Below, piece by piece: positions 44,978 through 54,591 of a DNA stretch of 64,000 nucleotides (its first letter is position 1; every line of letters begins with the position of its first letter). The notes beneath the pieces are model-generated. The model did no database searches. It saw only the letters and a program-made list of their open reading frames with translations, and was not told the origin of the DNA. The stretch is from Balneola sp. (lineage in GTDB: Bacteria > Bacteroidota > Rhodothermia > Balneolales > Balneolaceae). The translations under genes were made by a program, and so were the position numbers. Where the stretch lies: NCBI GenBank assembly GCA_028284195.1, contig JANQSE010000008.1, positions 62,001 to 126,000 on the forward strand, written 5' to 3'.

Positions 44978-46465
44978 ATGAATACCACTATAAGAAATAC
45001 ATTCGGAGTAGCCGCGGCAGTATTACTTCTGTTAGGGATGAATGCAATCACCGGGGAAAAGTCAATAAGCTTTCCCGATTACAACACAAGCGTTACTTCT
45101 GCCAAAAACAGAAGCGTTTCCTCCTTACTAGATCTGAATAACGCAATTGTAGATATAGCAGAAAAAACAAACCCTGCTGTTGTAACAATTACGACCGAAA
45201 AAATACAGGAACGCCGCATTATGCAGAACCCTTTTTCGCAATTTTTTGGAAACCCATATGGGCAACGTCAACCCGAATCAAGAGAATACACTCAACGCGG
45301 GTTGGGCTCAGGTGTTATCATATCTGATGAAGGCTACATTCTTACTAACGACCACGTAATTGCTGATGTGGATGAAATCAAGGTTCAGCTTTTCAATGGT
45401 GATGAAGTTGAAGCAGAGTTAATAGGAAGAGACCCCTCTACTGATATTGCAGTAATTAAGGTAGATATAGACAATCTTCCAGCTGTGAAAATGGGCGACA
45501 GTGAAACATTAAAAGTTGGCTCATTTGTATTGGCAATAGGAAGTCCACTTAGCCAAAACCTGGCCCATACCGTTTCATTTGGAATTGTATCCGCAAAAAG
45601 CCGCTCAATTGGGTTAATTAATCAGGGAGCGGGGTATGAAGACTTTATACAAACTGATGCCGCCATCAATCCTGGCAATTCCGGCGGTGCATTGATTGAC
45701 ATGAATGGAGAGCTGGTGGGGATTAACTCCGCCATCGCCTCCCGTTCCGGTGGAAATGACGGTATCGGTTTTGCCATCCCAATCAATTTAGCCAAAAGAA
45801 TTATGGACGACCTGATCGATGATGGTGAAGTATCCAGAGGATATCTGGGCTTATATTTTGGCGGTGAAGTGGACAGAACCATGGCAAAAGCTCTCGGTTT
45901 GAATAACGCGAGAGGAATCATTGTTGCAAAAGTAGAAGAAGGCGGGCCATCTGATAAAGCAGGCTTAAAAGAACAAGATGTTATTGTTTCGATAGATGGA
46001 GAACAGATTACAAATTGGAATATGTTCCGATCTAAAATAGCTGGTATGAAGCCCAATGAAAAAGTGGAACTGGATATTATCAGAGATGGTAAAGAACGAA
46101 CACTCACTGTAACACTTGGTGAACGTAATGAAGAAAGTATTGCCAGCGCAGCACCAGAAAAGGTGGAAACAATGGAAGAAAAACTTGGATTCTCTGTTTC
46201 AAATCTTACAAGCGAGTTAAAACGGAGATTGGATCTGGATAATTCTGTTGATGGCGTTATTGTAAACCGGATAAAAAGTTCCAGCAATGCTGCAGAACGC
46301 GGGCTTCAACAGTATGATGTAATTACAATGGTGAAAAATACCAAAGTAAAGAATGCTGAGGAATTCTATGATGAACTCGAAAATTTGGAAGAAAAAGGTG
46401 AAGAAGTAGCTCTGTTAAAAATAATTCGAAATGGCGGGAACCAATTCATCGCTTTCGAGTTATAG
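44978..46465 (+). CDS. degP: DegP/HtrA family periplasmic serine protease
   Basis: A 495-residue Do-family protease and chaperone. An N-terminal signal or anchor (residues 8-25) is followed by the trypsin-like domain with His126 (LTNDHVI), Asp156 (STDIAVIK) and Ser235 (NPGNSGGALI). Two PDZ domains follow (about 280-370 and 395-490); the first has YLGLYFGGEV and KAGLKEQDVIVSI. It degrades or refolds damaged envelope proteins. It lies between hsp20 and clpB but has a terminator on each side, so the three are probably separate transcription units. Confidence 0.96.
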   Translation: MNTTIRNTFGVAAAVLLLLGMNAITGEKSISFPDYNTSVTSAKNRSVSSLLDLNNAIVDIAEKTNPAVVTITTEKIQERRIMQNPFSQFFGNPYGQRQPESREYTQRGLGSGVIISDEGYILTNDHVIADVDEIKVQLFNGDEVEAELIGRDPSTDIAVIKVDIDNLPAVKMGDSETLKVGSFVLAIGSPLSQNLAHTVSFGIVSAKSRSIGLINQGAGYEDFIQTDAAINPGNSGGALIDMNGELVGINSAIASRSGGNDGIGFAIPINLAKRIMDDLIDDGEVSRGYLGLYFGGEVDRTMAKALGLNNARGIIVAKVEEGGPSDKAGLKEQDVIVSIDGEQITNWNMFRSKIAGMKPNEKVELDIIRDGKERTLTVTLGERNEESIASAAPEKVETMEEKLGFSVSNLTSELKRRLDLDNSVDGVIVNRIKSSSNAAERGLQQYDVITMVKNTKVKNAEEFYDELENLEEKGEEVALLKIIRNGGNQFIAFEL

Positions 46466-46497
46466 AGCATATCCTATTTATTATACCCCGAAAAACA

Positions 46498-46530
46498 AAG
46501 CCCAGTTCCTGATACGGACCGGGTTTTTTT
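46498..46530 (+). terminator. Intrinsic terminator after degP
   Basis: Imperfect CCCAGTTCC / GGACCGGG stem with a 6-base loop and a run of seven T, 32 bases after the stop. Confidence 0.75.
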
Positions 46531-46555
46531 ATGCAATTCCGTCAGCCAAATGCTT

Positions 46556-46571
46556 TGGCACGATTTTGGAC
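46556..46571 (+). promoter_or_regulatory. Possible sigma-54 promoter upstream of clpB
   Basis: TGGCACG at 46556-46562 is a perfect -24 box. The -12 region reads TTTTGGAC, where G is kept but C is not (or the spacing is one base short). A GCCAAA-tgc-TTTGGC palindrome overlaps the -24 box. Transcription would start near 46582, about 25 bases before the ATG. Confidence 0.4.
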
Positions 46572-46606
46572 TTAGTTACTGTGGAATTACTAAAGAGGAC
46601 GAGACT

Positions 46607-49249
46607 ATGAATTTGAATAAATACACTTTAAAAGCTCAGGAGACTATACAAAAGGCTTTAGAATTAGCACAGTCTGGTAATAATCAGGCATTGGAACCTG
46701 CTCATATTCTGAAGGCATTTTTGATTGATGCAGAAAATGTGGTGGTAAACCTTCTGAATAAGCTGGGAGCTAATCTCAGAGTTATTGAAGAGGTAGTTGA
46801 TGCAGAGTTGAGCAGGTTGCCTAAAGTTCAGGGAGCCTCTGTTTCCGGTCAGTATTTATCAGTTACAGCAAAAGAAGCTTTCGACAAGGCCCAGAAAGAA
46901 GCGACTGCTTTAGGGGATGAATACATCAGCTCCGAGCATATTCTGATTGGATTTACAGAAACTAAAGGATCGATTGCGGATTTACTCAAAGATCAGGGAG
47001 TTACCAAAGACAATATTCTGAAAGTACTTACTGATGTTCGTGGAAATCAAACCGTGGATGATCCAAATGCAGAAAGCAGATACGGAGCCTTAAAAAAGTA
47101 CGCTCGTGATCTGAATGAACTTGCTGAAAAAAATAAACTCGATCCTGTGATCGGGCGCGACCAGGAGATCCGAAGAGTAATGCAAATTCTGACTCGTCGT
47201 ACCAAGAACAATCCTGTATTGATTGGTGAACCAGGTGTAGGCAAAACAGCCATAGCCGAAGGTATGGCATTGAGAATAGTGCGTGGCGATGTTCCGGAAG
47301 GTTTAAAAACCAAGCGTATTGTTGCTTTGGATATGGGAGCATTGGTTGCCGGAACTAAATTCCGTGGAGAGTTTGAAGAGCGATTAAAAGCAGTAGTAAA
47401 AGAGGTCACCGAATCTGACGGGGAACTCATCCTCTTTATTGATGAGATTCACACACTTGTCGGAGCAGGAGCCACCGAGGGAGCTATGGATGCCGCTAAT
47501 ATTTTGAAGCCGGCTCTTGCCCGTGGCGAAATGCATGCCATTGGTGCTACTACACTTGATGAATACCGTAAGTACATTGAAAAAGACAAAGCACTGGAAA
47601 GAAGGCTGCAAACCGTATTTGTTGGGGAGCCTTCTATTGAAGATTCTGTTTCAATACTTCGCGGATTGCAGGAGCGATACGAAGTTCACCACGGTGTTCG
47701 AATTACTGATGCCGCTATTGTTGCTGCTGCAGAACTTTCTCATCGTTATATTGCTGATCGGTTTTTACCGGATAAAGCCATTGACTTGATTGACGAAGCT
47801 GCTTCCCGCCTGCGATTACAGATTGATTCTTTACCCGAAGAACTGGATGGTATTGAACGACAAATCCGCCAGCTTGAAATTGAACGGGAGGCACTAAAAC
47901 GAGAAAAAGACAAAGGCAAAATAAAAGGCATCGAGAAAGAACTTGCCGATCTCGAAGAAAAGCGAAGTTCCATGCGTGTACAATGGGAACAGGAACGCGA
48001 CACCATCCAAAAAGCACGGGAATTAAAGCAAGCAATTGAAGTAAGCCGAAATGAGGCTGACAAAGCGGAACGATCGGGAGATTATGAGAAAGTGGCTGAA
48101 CTGCGGTATGGAACTATTACCCGTTTAGAAAAAGAGCTGGAAGAAACTAAAACCAAGCTCGATGAAATGCAGGATTCCAAAGCGCTGCTTAAAGAAGAAG
48201 TAGATGCCGAAGATATTGCCGATATCGTTGCACGCTGGACCGGAATTCCGGTACAACGAATGCTGCAAAGCGAGCGACAAAAACTGCTGCTTCTGGAAGA
48301 AGAACTTCATAAAAGAGTGATTGGCCAGGACATTGCTATAGAAGCCGTTTCGAATGCGGTTCGCAGATCCCGTGCAGGACTACAGGATGAAGAACGTCCT
48401 ATAGGATCTTTCTTTTTCCTTGGCTCAACGGGTGTAGGTAAAACTGAATTGGCGAGAACGCTCGCTGAGTTCCTGTTCAATGATCAGAATGCGATGATCA
48501 GAATCGATATGAGTGAATATATGGAGAAACACTCTGTAAGCCGGTTGGTGGGAGCCCCTCCGGGGTATGTGGGTTACGATGAAGGCGGGCAGTTAACTGA
48601 AGCGGTCCGTCGGCAGCCTTATTCTGTGGTTCTTTTAGATGAGATTGAAAAAGCGCACCCGGATGTATTTAACATTCTGCTGCAGGTTTTGGATGAAGGG
48701 CGACTTACCGACAACAAAGGAGTCACCGTAGATTTCAAGAATACGATCATCATCATGACAAGTAACATCGGCTCGCATTTGATTGTGAACGAAATGGAAA
48801 AATCCGGTGGAGAGTTAAGCGACGAACAATATGCTTCGCTGCAACAGCAATTGATTGATCAGTTGAAGATGACTATACGGCCTGAGTTCCTAAACCGTGT
48901 GGATGATACAATCATATTCCATCCGCTTGGTAAAGAACACATCCGGTCTATCGTGGATATTCAGTTGCGGCGTGTACACCAGTTGCTTGAAAAGAATAGT
49001 GTAAAGCTCAATATATCTGATTCCGTAAAAGACTGGTTAGCAGGCCGTGGCTACGATCCGGTATATGGTGCCCGACCTCTGAAAAGGGTTCTTCAACAAA
49101 ATATCACCAATAAACTGGCAACTCAGTTGCTGATGAGAGACAGTGAAGAACCGGTTGAGTATGATACAACCATTTCAAAATCGGGAGAAGAAATAACTTT
49201 TGCAGAAGTGATAAGCGATCCTGAGAAGTGGGCAGAGGAGGAGAAGTAA
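46607..49249 (+). CDS. clpB: ATP-dependent disaggregase ClpB
   Basis: An 880-residue Hsp100 that, with DnaK, resolves aggregates. The ATG at 46607 ([12 protein letters not shown]) is preferred over an upstream frame extension to 46550. It has an N-terminal double Clp-N domain (1-145) and AAA1 with [13 protein letters not shown] and [21 protein letters not shown]. The middle coiled coil (about 400-525) is rich in Glu/Lys. AAA2 has [13 protein letters not shown] and [15 protein letters not shown]. The presence of the middle domain separates it from ClpA or ClpC. It probably belongs to the stress regulon with hsp20. Confidence 0.97.
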   Translation: MNLNKYTLKAQETIQKALELAQSGNNQALEPAHILKAFLIDAENVVVNLLNKLGANLRVIEEVVDAELSRLPKVQGASVSGQYLSVTAKEAFDKAQKEATALGDEYISSEHILIGFTETKGSIADLLKDQGVTKDNILKVLTDVRGNQTVDDPNAESRYGALKKYARDLNELAEKNKLDPVIGRDQEIRRVMQILTRRTKNNPVLIGEPGVGKTAIAEGMALRIVRGDVPEGLKTKRIVALDMGALVAGTKFRGEFEERLKAVVKEVTESDGELILFIDEIHTLVGAGATEGAMDAANILKPALARGEMHAIGATTLDEYRKYIEKDKALERRLQTVFVGEPSIEDSVSILRGLQERYEVHHGVRITDAAIVAAAELSHRYIADRFLPDKAIDLIDEAASRLRLQIDSLPEELDGIERQIRQLEIEREALKREKDKGKIKGIEKELADLEEKRSSMRVQWEQERDTIQKARELKQAIEVSRNEADKAERSGDYEKVAELRYGTITRLEKELEETKTKLDEMQDSKALLKEEVDAEDIADIVARWTGIPVQRMLQSERQKLLLLEEELHKRVIGQDIAIEAVSNAVRRSRAGLQDEERPIGSFFFLGSTGVGKTELARTLAEFLFNDQNAMIRIDMSEYMEKHSVSRLVGAPPGYVGYDEGGQLTEAVRRQPYSVVLLDEIEKAHPDVFNILLQVLDEGRLTDNKGVTVDFKNTIIIMTSNIGSHLIVNEMEKSGGELSDEQYASLQQQLIDQLKMTIRPEFLNRVDDTIIFHPLGKEHIRSIVDIQLRRVHQLLEKNSVKLNISDSVKDWLAGRGYDPVYGARPLKRVLQQNITNKLATQLLMRDSEEPVEYDTTISKSGEEITFAEVISDPEKWAEEEK

Positions 49250-49271
49250 GGAATTGAGAATTATTCAATGA

Positions 49272-49283
49272 AGAATTAAGAAT
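49272..49283. repeat. agaattaagaat word (second copy)
   Basis: AGAATTAAGAAT lies just after clpB, the same 12-mer as in the gntR-helicase spacer. Low complexity. Confidence 0.35.
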
Positions 49284-49299
49284 AAGCTCTCGCATCTAC

Positions 49300-49325
49300 G
49301 TCATCCTGAACTTGTTTCAAGATCT
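49300..49325. repeat. Dispersed intergenic repeat fragment (GTCATCCTGAACTTG type)
   Basis: GTCATCCTGAACTTG followed by TTTCAAGATCT matches the opening of the element at 32109 in 14 of the first 15 bases. The downstream palindrome is missing, so this is a partial or decayed copy. Confidence 0.5.
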
Positions 49326-49340
49326 TTGTAGAGACCTTTT

Positions 49341-49445
49341 TTAATCAGATTGAATTCTAAACCCCAAATCCAGCCTTCGGTTTCCGTCTTTATTATACAC
49401 GGCGTAATTAAATCCTTTCTGGATGCTGTCAATGTCAAAGACCAT
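49341..49445 (-). CDS. Small ORF, possible gene fragment downstream of gcvP
   Basis: A 34-codon frame (ATG 49445 to TAA) reading VFDIDSIQKGFNYAVYNKDG then NRRLDLGFRIQSD. A stop lies three codons upstream. The composition looks like the tail of a longer protein rather than a random frame, so it may be a decayed remnant or a tiny gene. It shares the strand of gcvP, whose stop is 50 bases upstream. No family recognised. Confidence 0.25.
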   Translation of the reverse strand: MVFDIDSIQKGFNYAVYNKDGNRRLDLGFRIQSD

Positions 49446-49494
49446 GCACGATTACCCGATATGAAGATTCTCCACTACTGCTAAAATTAATCCT

Positions 49495-52392
49495 CTACGC
49501 TTCTACTTCCTCAATGGAATACGCATCAATTGGAATACACGAACAGATCAGATTCCGGTCTCCGTAGGCATCATCTACTCTGGAAGTGCTTGGCCAGAAT
49601 TTGTTTTCCCGAAGATGTTCGAGCGGAAACACTCCTTTTTCTCTTGAGTATTCTCTGTTCCAGCTTTCGTCCATAACCACCCGCATGGTGTGGGGAGCAT
49701 GCTTTAGAACGTTACTTGTTTTATCTGCTTTGCCTTCTTCAATTTCACGGATCTCATTTCTGATTTCGATCATGGCATCGCAGAACCGATCAAGTTCTTC
49801 TTTACTTTCGCTTTCAGTTGGCTCAATCATCAAAGTACCTGCCACCGGGAAGCTCATTGTTGGAGCATGGAACCCGTAATCCATAAGCCGTTTTGCAATA
49901 TCTACCGCTTCTATTCCGGCGGTTTGCTTAAATGGACGAAGATCTGCAATAAACTCATGAGCAGAACGTCCGGTTTTACCGGTGTATAAAATCGGATAAT
50001 AATCTTTCAACCTGTCTTTGATGTAATTGGCGTTCAAGATCGCCATTTGGGTGGCATCAGTAAGCCCCTCTTCTCCCATCATTGCAATGTATGCGTACGA
50101 AATAGTTAGAATGCTTGCACTGCCGTACGGTGCAGCCGAAATGGCGGGAATTGCCTGGGTTCCTCCTGTTTCAACAACGGGATGACCCGACAAAAACGGA
50201 GCTAAATGTTGTGCCACACCAATCGGCCCCATTCCCGGCCCGCCCCCGCCGTGGGGAATACAAAATGTTTTGTGCAGATTCAGGTGGCATACATCTGCGC
50301 CGATTTCTCCCGGGCTGGTTAGCCCAACCTGAGCATTCATGTTAGCTCCATCCATATACACCTGCCCGCCGTGCTTGTGAATCAGATCACAAATGTCTTT
50401 AATGCGATGTTCAAACACGCCGTGCGTGGATGGATATGTAACCATTAATGCAGCCAGACGATCGCTGTACTTCTCAACTTTTTCCTTAAGATCATCCATG
50501 GAGATATTCCCATGTTTATCACATTGAGTTACCACTACATCCATCCCGGCCATAACCGCACTTGCCGGATTCGTTCCATGAGCAGAAGACGGAATTAAAG
50601 CCACATTTCTATGATGATCTCCTCTGCTTTGATGATATGCCCGAATGGTCATTAATCCCGCATACTCGCCTTGAGCACCCGAATTAGGCTGCATAGAAAC
50701 TTTGTGGAATCCGGTAATCTCACTCAGCCATGCATCCAGTTCTTCGAACAATTGATGATATCCCCGGGCTTGATCTGCCGGCACAAATGGATGAATTTGC
50801 CCGAACTCAGGCCATGTAAGTGGAATCATTTCAGCAGTTGCATTCAGCTTCATCGTACAGGAACCCAAAGAAATCATAGAATGAACCAGTGAAAGGTCTT
50901 TGTTTTCCAACCGCTTCATGTAGCGGAGCATTTCGTGCTCGGTGTGATAAAGGCTAAATACCGGATGATCCAGGTACCCCGAAGTTCTGGTTAAAGCATC
51001 CGGCAGCTTTACTTCTATCTCCTCTGCATGCGCATGCACGTCAAAATTCGATGTTCGCCCTTCTGCTTCGGCAAAAACGGAAAGCACTGCTTTTACATCA
51101 TCAAGTTCCTTCGCTTCATCAAAAGAGATACCTATTCTGCCATCACCAAAATAGCGGAAGTTGATTTTATTAGCCTCAGCTACTTTTCGAACTTTCTTTT
51201 CATTCGCTTTTATGGTAATGGTATCAAAAAATGCATCTGTTTCAACCGCCACACCCATCGCTTCCAGTCCGGCCTTTGTGAGTTTGGTTAGGCCATATAT
51301 TTTGGCGGCAATTTTCTTTAATCCTTTGGGCCCATGATATACCCCATACATCCCAGCGATTACAGCCAGCAAAACCTGTGCAGTACAAATATTTGAAGTA
51401 GCCTTTTCCCGGCGAATATGCTGTTCCCGGGTTTGAAGTGCCATCCGGTACGCAGGTTTACCTTCCGCATCTTGTGTTACTCCGATTATTCTTCCCGGAA
51501 TTTGGCGCTTAAAGTCTTCTTTGGTGGCAAAATAAGCAGCATGGGGGCCTCCATAACCCATTGGTACCCCAAAACGCTGGGTAGTTCCAACCACAACGTC
51601 TGCACCCATTTCTCCCGGAGGGGTAAGCAATGTTAAGCTTAATAAATCGGCGGCAACTACACTATATACTCCATTTTCGTGTGCAGCTGTAATCAAATCA
51701 GAATAATTTTCTACAGAGCCATCGGTAGCCGGGTATTGGAGCAGCATCGCATATAATTTTGGATCGGTTACATCCAGCGATGTATGATCACCTACTACAA
51801 CCTCAACCCCAATTGGTTCGGATCTGGTTTTTAACACATCAATGGTTTGTGGATGGCAGAGCTCACTTACAAAAAATACATTCGCTTCTTTACGCTTTGC
51901 ACCTTTTCGCTGTCCAAATAACATGCTCATGGCTTCAGCGACAGCTGTGCCTTCGTCCAGTAAAGATGCGTTAGCCAATTCCATTCCTGTTAAATCACTA
52001 ACCATCGTCTGGAAATTGATCAACGCCTCTAGTCGCCCTTGTGCAATTTCTGCCTGATAAGGTGTATATGCAGTGTACCAGGCGGGATTTTCCAAAATAT
52101 TTCTCTTTATCACATTAGGCACATGGGTATCATAATATCCCATCCCGATGAATGATTTGAATATTTTGTTTTTTGAAGCCAGCACCCTAAAGCTTTCTAA
52201 AAAGTCAACTTCGCTTTGTGCCTTTGGTAAATGTAGTTTTTCAGTAAGCCTGATATTTTCCGGAATAGTTTCATCAATTAACTGGTCAATGGAATCTGCC
52301 TTAATAACCTCCAGCATATCTTTAGTTGACTGTTCATTGTTCCCGTTATGTCGATGTGCGAAAATTTCTTTTCCAAAGTTGATGGTACTCAA
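49495..52392 (-). CDS. gcvP: Glycine dehydrogenase (decarboxylating), P protein
   Basis: P protein of the glycine cleavage system, a PLP-dependent decarboxylase. The 965 residues form the fused two-lobe type (like E. coli), not GcvPA/GcvPB. The N-lobe opens with [17 protein letters not shown] and YIGMGYYDT-like [12 protein letters not shown]. The C-lobe holds the PLP lysine in [17 protein letters not shown]. The start is TTG at 52392: no ATG fits, an in-frame TGA lies 14 codons upstream, and an AGGA ribosome site sits 6 bases before it. gcvT and gcvH are not in the window, and I see no glycine riboswitch in the 200-base upstream region. Confidence 0.96.
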   Translation of the reverse strand: MSTINFGKEIFAHRHNGNNEQSTKDMLEVIKADSIDQLIDETIPENIRLTEKLHLPKAQSEVDFLESFRVLASKNKIFKSFIGMGYYDTHVPNVIKRNILENPAWYTAYTPYQAEIAQGRLEALINFQTMVSDLTGMELANASLLDEGTAVAEAMSMLFGQRKGAKRKEANVFFVSELCHPQTIDVLKTRSEPIGVEVVVGDHTSLDVTDPKLYAMLLQYPATDGSVENYSDLITAAHENGVYSVVAADLLSLTLLTPPGEMGADVVVGTTQRFGVPMGYGGPHAAYFATKEDFKRQIPGRIIGVTQDAEGKPAYRMALQTREQHIRREKATSNICTAQVLLAVIAGMYGVYHGPKGLKKIAAKIYGLTKLTKAGLEAMGVAVETDAFFDTITIKANEKKVRKVAEANKINFRYFGDGRIGISFDEAKELDDVKAVLSVFAEAEGRTSNFDVHAHAEEIEVKLPDALTRTSGYLDHPVFSLYHTEHEMLRYMKRLENKDLSLVHSMISLGSCTMKLNATAEMIPLTWPEFGQIHPFVPADQARGYHQLFEELDAWLSEITGFHKVSMQPNSGAQGEYAGLMTIRAYHQSRGDHHRNVALIPSSAHGTNPASAVMAGMDVVVTQCDKHGNISMDDLKEKVEKYSDRLAALMVTYPSTHGVFEHRIKDICDLIHKHGGQVYMDGANMNAQVGLTSPGEIGADVCHLNLHKTFCIPHGGGGPGMGPIGVAQHLAPFLSGHPVVETGGTQAIPAISAAPYGSASILTISYAYIAMMGEEGLTDATQMAILNANYIKDRLKDYYPILYTGKTGRSAHEFIADLRPFKQTAGIEAVDIAKRLMDYGFHAPTMSFPVAGTLMIEPTESESKEELDRFCDAMIEIRNEIREIEEGKADKTSNVLKHAPHTMRVVMDESWNREYSREKGVFPLEHLRENKFWPSTSRVDDAYGDRNLICSCIPIDAYSIEEVEA

Positions 52393-52593
52393 ATCTGATT
52401 CCTGATTATTCGTGATTAAGATCTGTGAGGCTCAAATGTTGATAGCAATAAACATGTGATTAAAAGCTCCCAAAATTACAAAAAAACAGAATATAAATAA
52501 GCGTAAAAACCTGTTCGAAAAATACTATTTCTCCCTTTTTTTTGATTTATTACAACCCTGATTTTTTAAACTATTATAAGGAAGGTTAAAACA

Positions 52594-54585
52594 ATGAAAA
52601 CACCCCGGACAACAAGTGTTCTTGCACTTATAATTATAGCTTTAATAGTTGCTCCAGCCTCAGCTCAGGATACTGATAATGGCCTCCGAATCGTTCTGGA
52701 TAATGAAAACATCACGCTTGATGTTGGACAAGAAGTACAGCTAAACGCTAAACTTATAAATGCAGATGGCGAAGTTCAGCCGGACACTATGCTGTATTTT
52801 TCCAGAGCCCGCCGCTCTTTATCTGTTACACGAAACGGATTAATGAAAGCATTGCAACCCGGCTCGTTCACCATAATTGTATATAAGACTGCTCAGGGAG
52901 ATCATCCGGTAATGCGAAAAAATATAACCGTGAATGTAAACTACCCGGAATTGGATCGCATCGTTTTCAACGACATTCCTAAAAAGATGTATGCAGGCAC
53001 ATCCCTCCAGGTAGAAACACGCATATACGATGTACTCGATTTTAAACGCGATGATCTTGAAATTTCAGATTTTTCATCTTCCAATACCAAAGTTGCCGAA
53101 GTAGATCGCTTTGGAAACTTAAAGGCAAAATCTCCCGGTAAATTCAAACTTACTGCAAAAATAGAAGGCATTACAGAAACCTGGGAAGGGCATGTCGTTA
53201 AAAATCCGGTTACCTCAGTAGAAGTTTCCTTAGATGATGATATCGTCAGAACAGGCGATGTACTAAATATCAAAGCAGTAGCAAAAGATAAAAAAGGCAA
53301 TGTTGTTGAAGATGCGCCATTCGTGTATTCATTTACTGCTCGTCCGGATGATTCTCGTGGAGAGGCTGCACCCGCTCAAATTGAACAAAACGGAAAGTTT
53401 GTAGCCAATAAATCAGGGTTATATACCATTATGGTACGCAATGCTAATACATTTGCTGAAACCACCGTCAAAATCAATCCAAGAAATGTTCGAAGAGAAA
53501 TTGAAATTCTCGGGAATGCTAAAGTAACAGATGTGCCAACCTCTGACCTTTGGGTTTGGGAAGGCGTTGACGGCAGAGACTATGCCGCAACCGGAACCCA
53601 CGTTGGCCGGGGCGAAGCATTCTTTTGGGATGTAACCGATCCAACCAATATGATCGCGATTGACACCATTACCGTAGATGCCCGTGTAGTAAATGATGTG
53701 AAAGTTTCTGAAGATGGGCGAATTGCAGTGATTTCCCGGGAAGGAGCATCTAACCGAAAAAACGGGCTCGTAATTCTTGACGTAACTAATCCAAGCGATG
53801 TTAAAATTCTATCTCGTTTCGATGATGGATTGACTGGTGGTGTTCATAATGTGTTCATCTACGAAAACCACATTTACGCAATAAATAATGGGCGACGTTA
53901 CGATATCATAAATATCGAAGACCCAACAAATCCCTACCGTGTCAGCCAGTTTGAGCTGGACACCCCTGGCCATGCTGTCCATGATGTGTGGATCGAAGAC
54001 GGCATCGCGTATTCATCAAACTGGGCAGATGGTGTTGTTGCTGTTGATGTGGGCAGCAAGCTGGGCGGCGATATGCAAAGCATAGGGGGCTCGCCCGAAA
54101 ATCCCAAATTACTGGGAAGCTTTACTTACCCAAGTGGATGGAACCATGCCGCATTTCCGTTCAAAAGTAAATCATCTGATAATTTTTATATCGCGGCCGG
54201 AGATGAAGCATTTCCAGGAGGCATACCCGCAGGCTGGATACATTTCTTTAAGCTTAATAATTGGGAAGAAGCTGAGGAAGTGGCTCGCTATGAAGTACCC
54301 GAAGCCGGAACGCATAATATCTGGATAAAGGATGACATCATGTACGTAGCTTATTACCAGGGAGGACTTCGCATAGTAGATGTTTCCGGTGAATTAATGG
54401 GCAACTTATATGATCAGGGACGCGAAATAGCTAAATTTCTGCCCAGTGTTAATGAGGGCATCGGACCAAATTCGCCTATGTCGTGGGGCCCGCAACCGTA
54501 TAAAGATATGATCTTTGTTTCTGATATGAATTCAGGACTTTGGGCCATTAAACTTAAGCCTGTTCAGGGAACAGCAAGCAATTAA
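52594..54585 (+). CDS. Secreted Ig-like/LVIVD-repeat surface protein 1
   Basis: A 663-residue exported protein. The signal peptide runs to about Ala24 (APASA-Q). Residues about 30-290 look like two to three Big_2-type Ig-like domains (NENITLDVGQEVQLNAKL, VRTGDVLNIKAVAKDKKG). Residues about 305-655 are LVIVD-repeat propeller blades, for example NGLVILDVTNP, VHNVFIYENHIYAINN, YDIINIEDPTNPYRV and GGLRIVDVSGE. A strong AAGGAAGG ribosome site (52578-52585) lies 8 bases from the ATG. No type IX sorting domain is seen at the C-terminus. Function unknown; it ends 6 bases before its paralog and heads a three-gene unit. Confidence 0.88.
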   Translation: MKTPRTTSVLALIIIALIVAPASAQDTDNGLRIVLDNENITLDVGQEVQLNAKLINADGEVQPDTMLYFSRARRSLSVTRNGLMKALQPGSFTIIVYKTAQGDHPVMRKNITVNVNYPELDRIVFNDIPKKMYAGTSLQVETRIYDVLDFKRDDLEISDFSSSNTKVAEVDRFGNLKAKSPGKFKLTAKIEGITETWEGHVVKNPVTSVEVSLDDDIVRTGDVLNIKAVAKDKKGNVVEDAPFVYSFTARPDDSRGEAAPAQIEQNGKFVANKSGLYTIMVRNANTFAETTVKINPRNVRREIEILGNAKVTDVPTSDLWVWEGVDGRDYAATGTHVGRGEAFFWDVTDPTNMIAIDTITVDARVVNDVKVSEDGRIAVISREGASNRKNGLVILDVTNPSDVKILSRFDDGLTGGVHNVFIYENHIYAINNGRRYDIINIEDPTNPYRVSQFELDTPGHAVHDVWIEDGIAYSSNWADGVVAVDVGSKLGGDMQSIGGSPENPKLLGSFTYPSGWNHAAFPFKSKSSDNFYIAAGDEAFPGGIPAGWIHFFKLNNWEEAEEVARYEVPEAGTHNIWIKDDIMYVAYYQGGLRIVDVSGELMGNLYDQGREIAKFLPSVNEGIGPNSPMSWGPQPYKDMIFVSDMNSGLWAIKLKPVQGTASN

Positions 54586-54591
54586 TCTTAA

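Noticed and set aside
52393-52593. Glycine riboswitch upstream of gcvP
   Set aside because: No tandem aptamer-like conserved core could be seen in this 200-base region.
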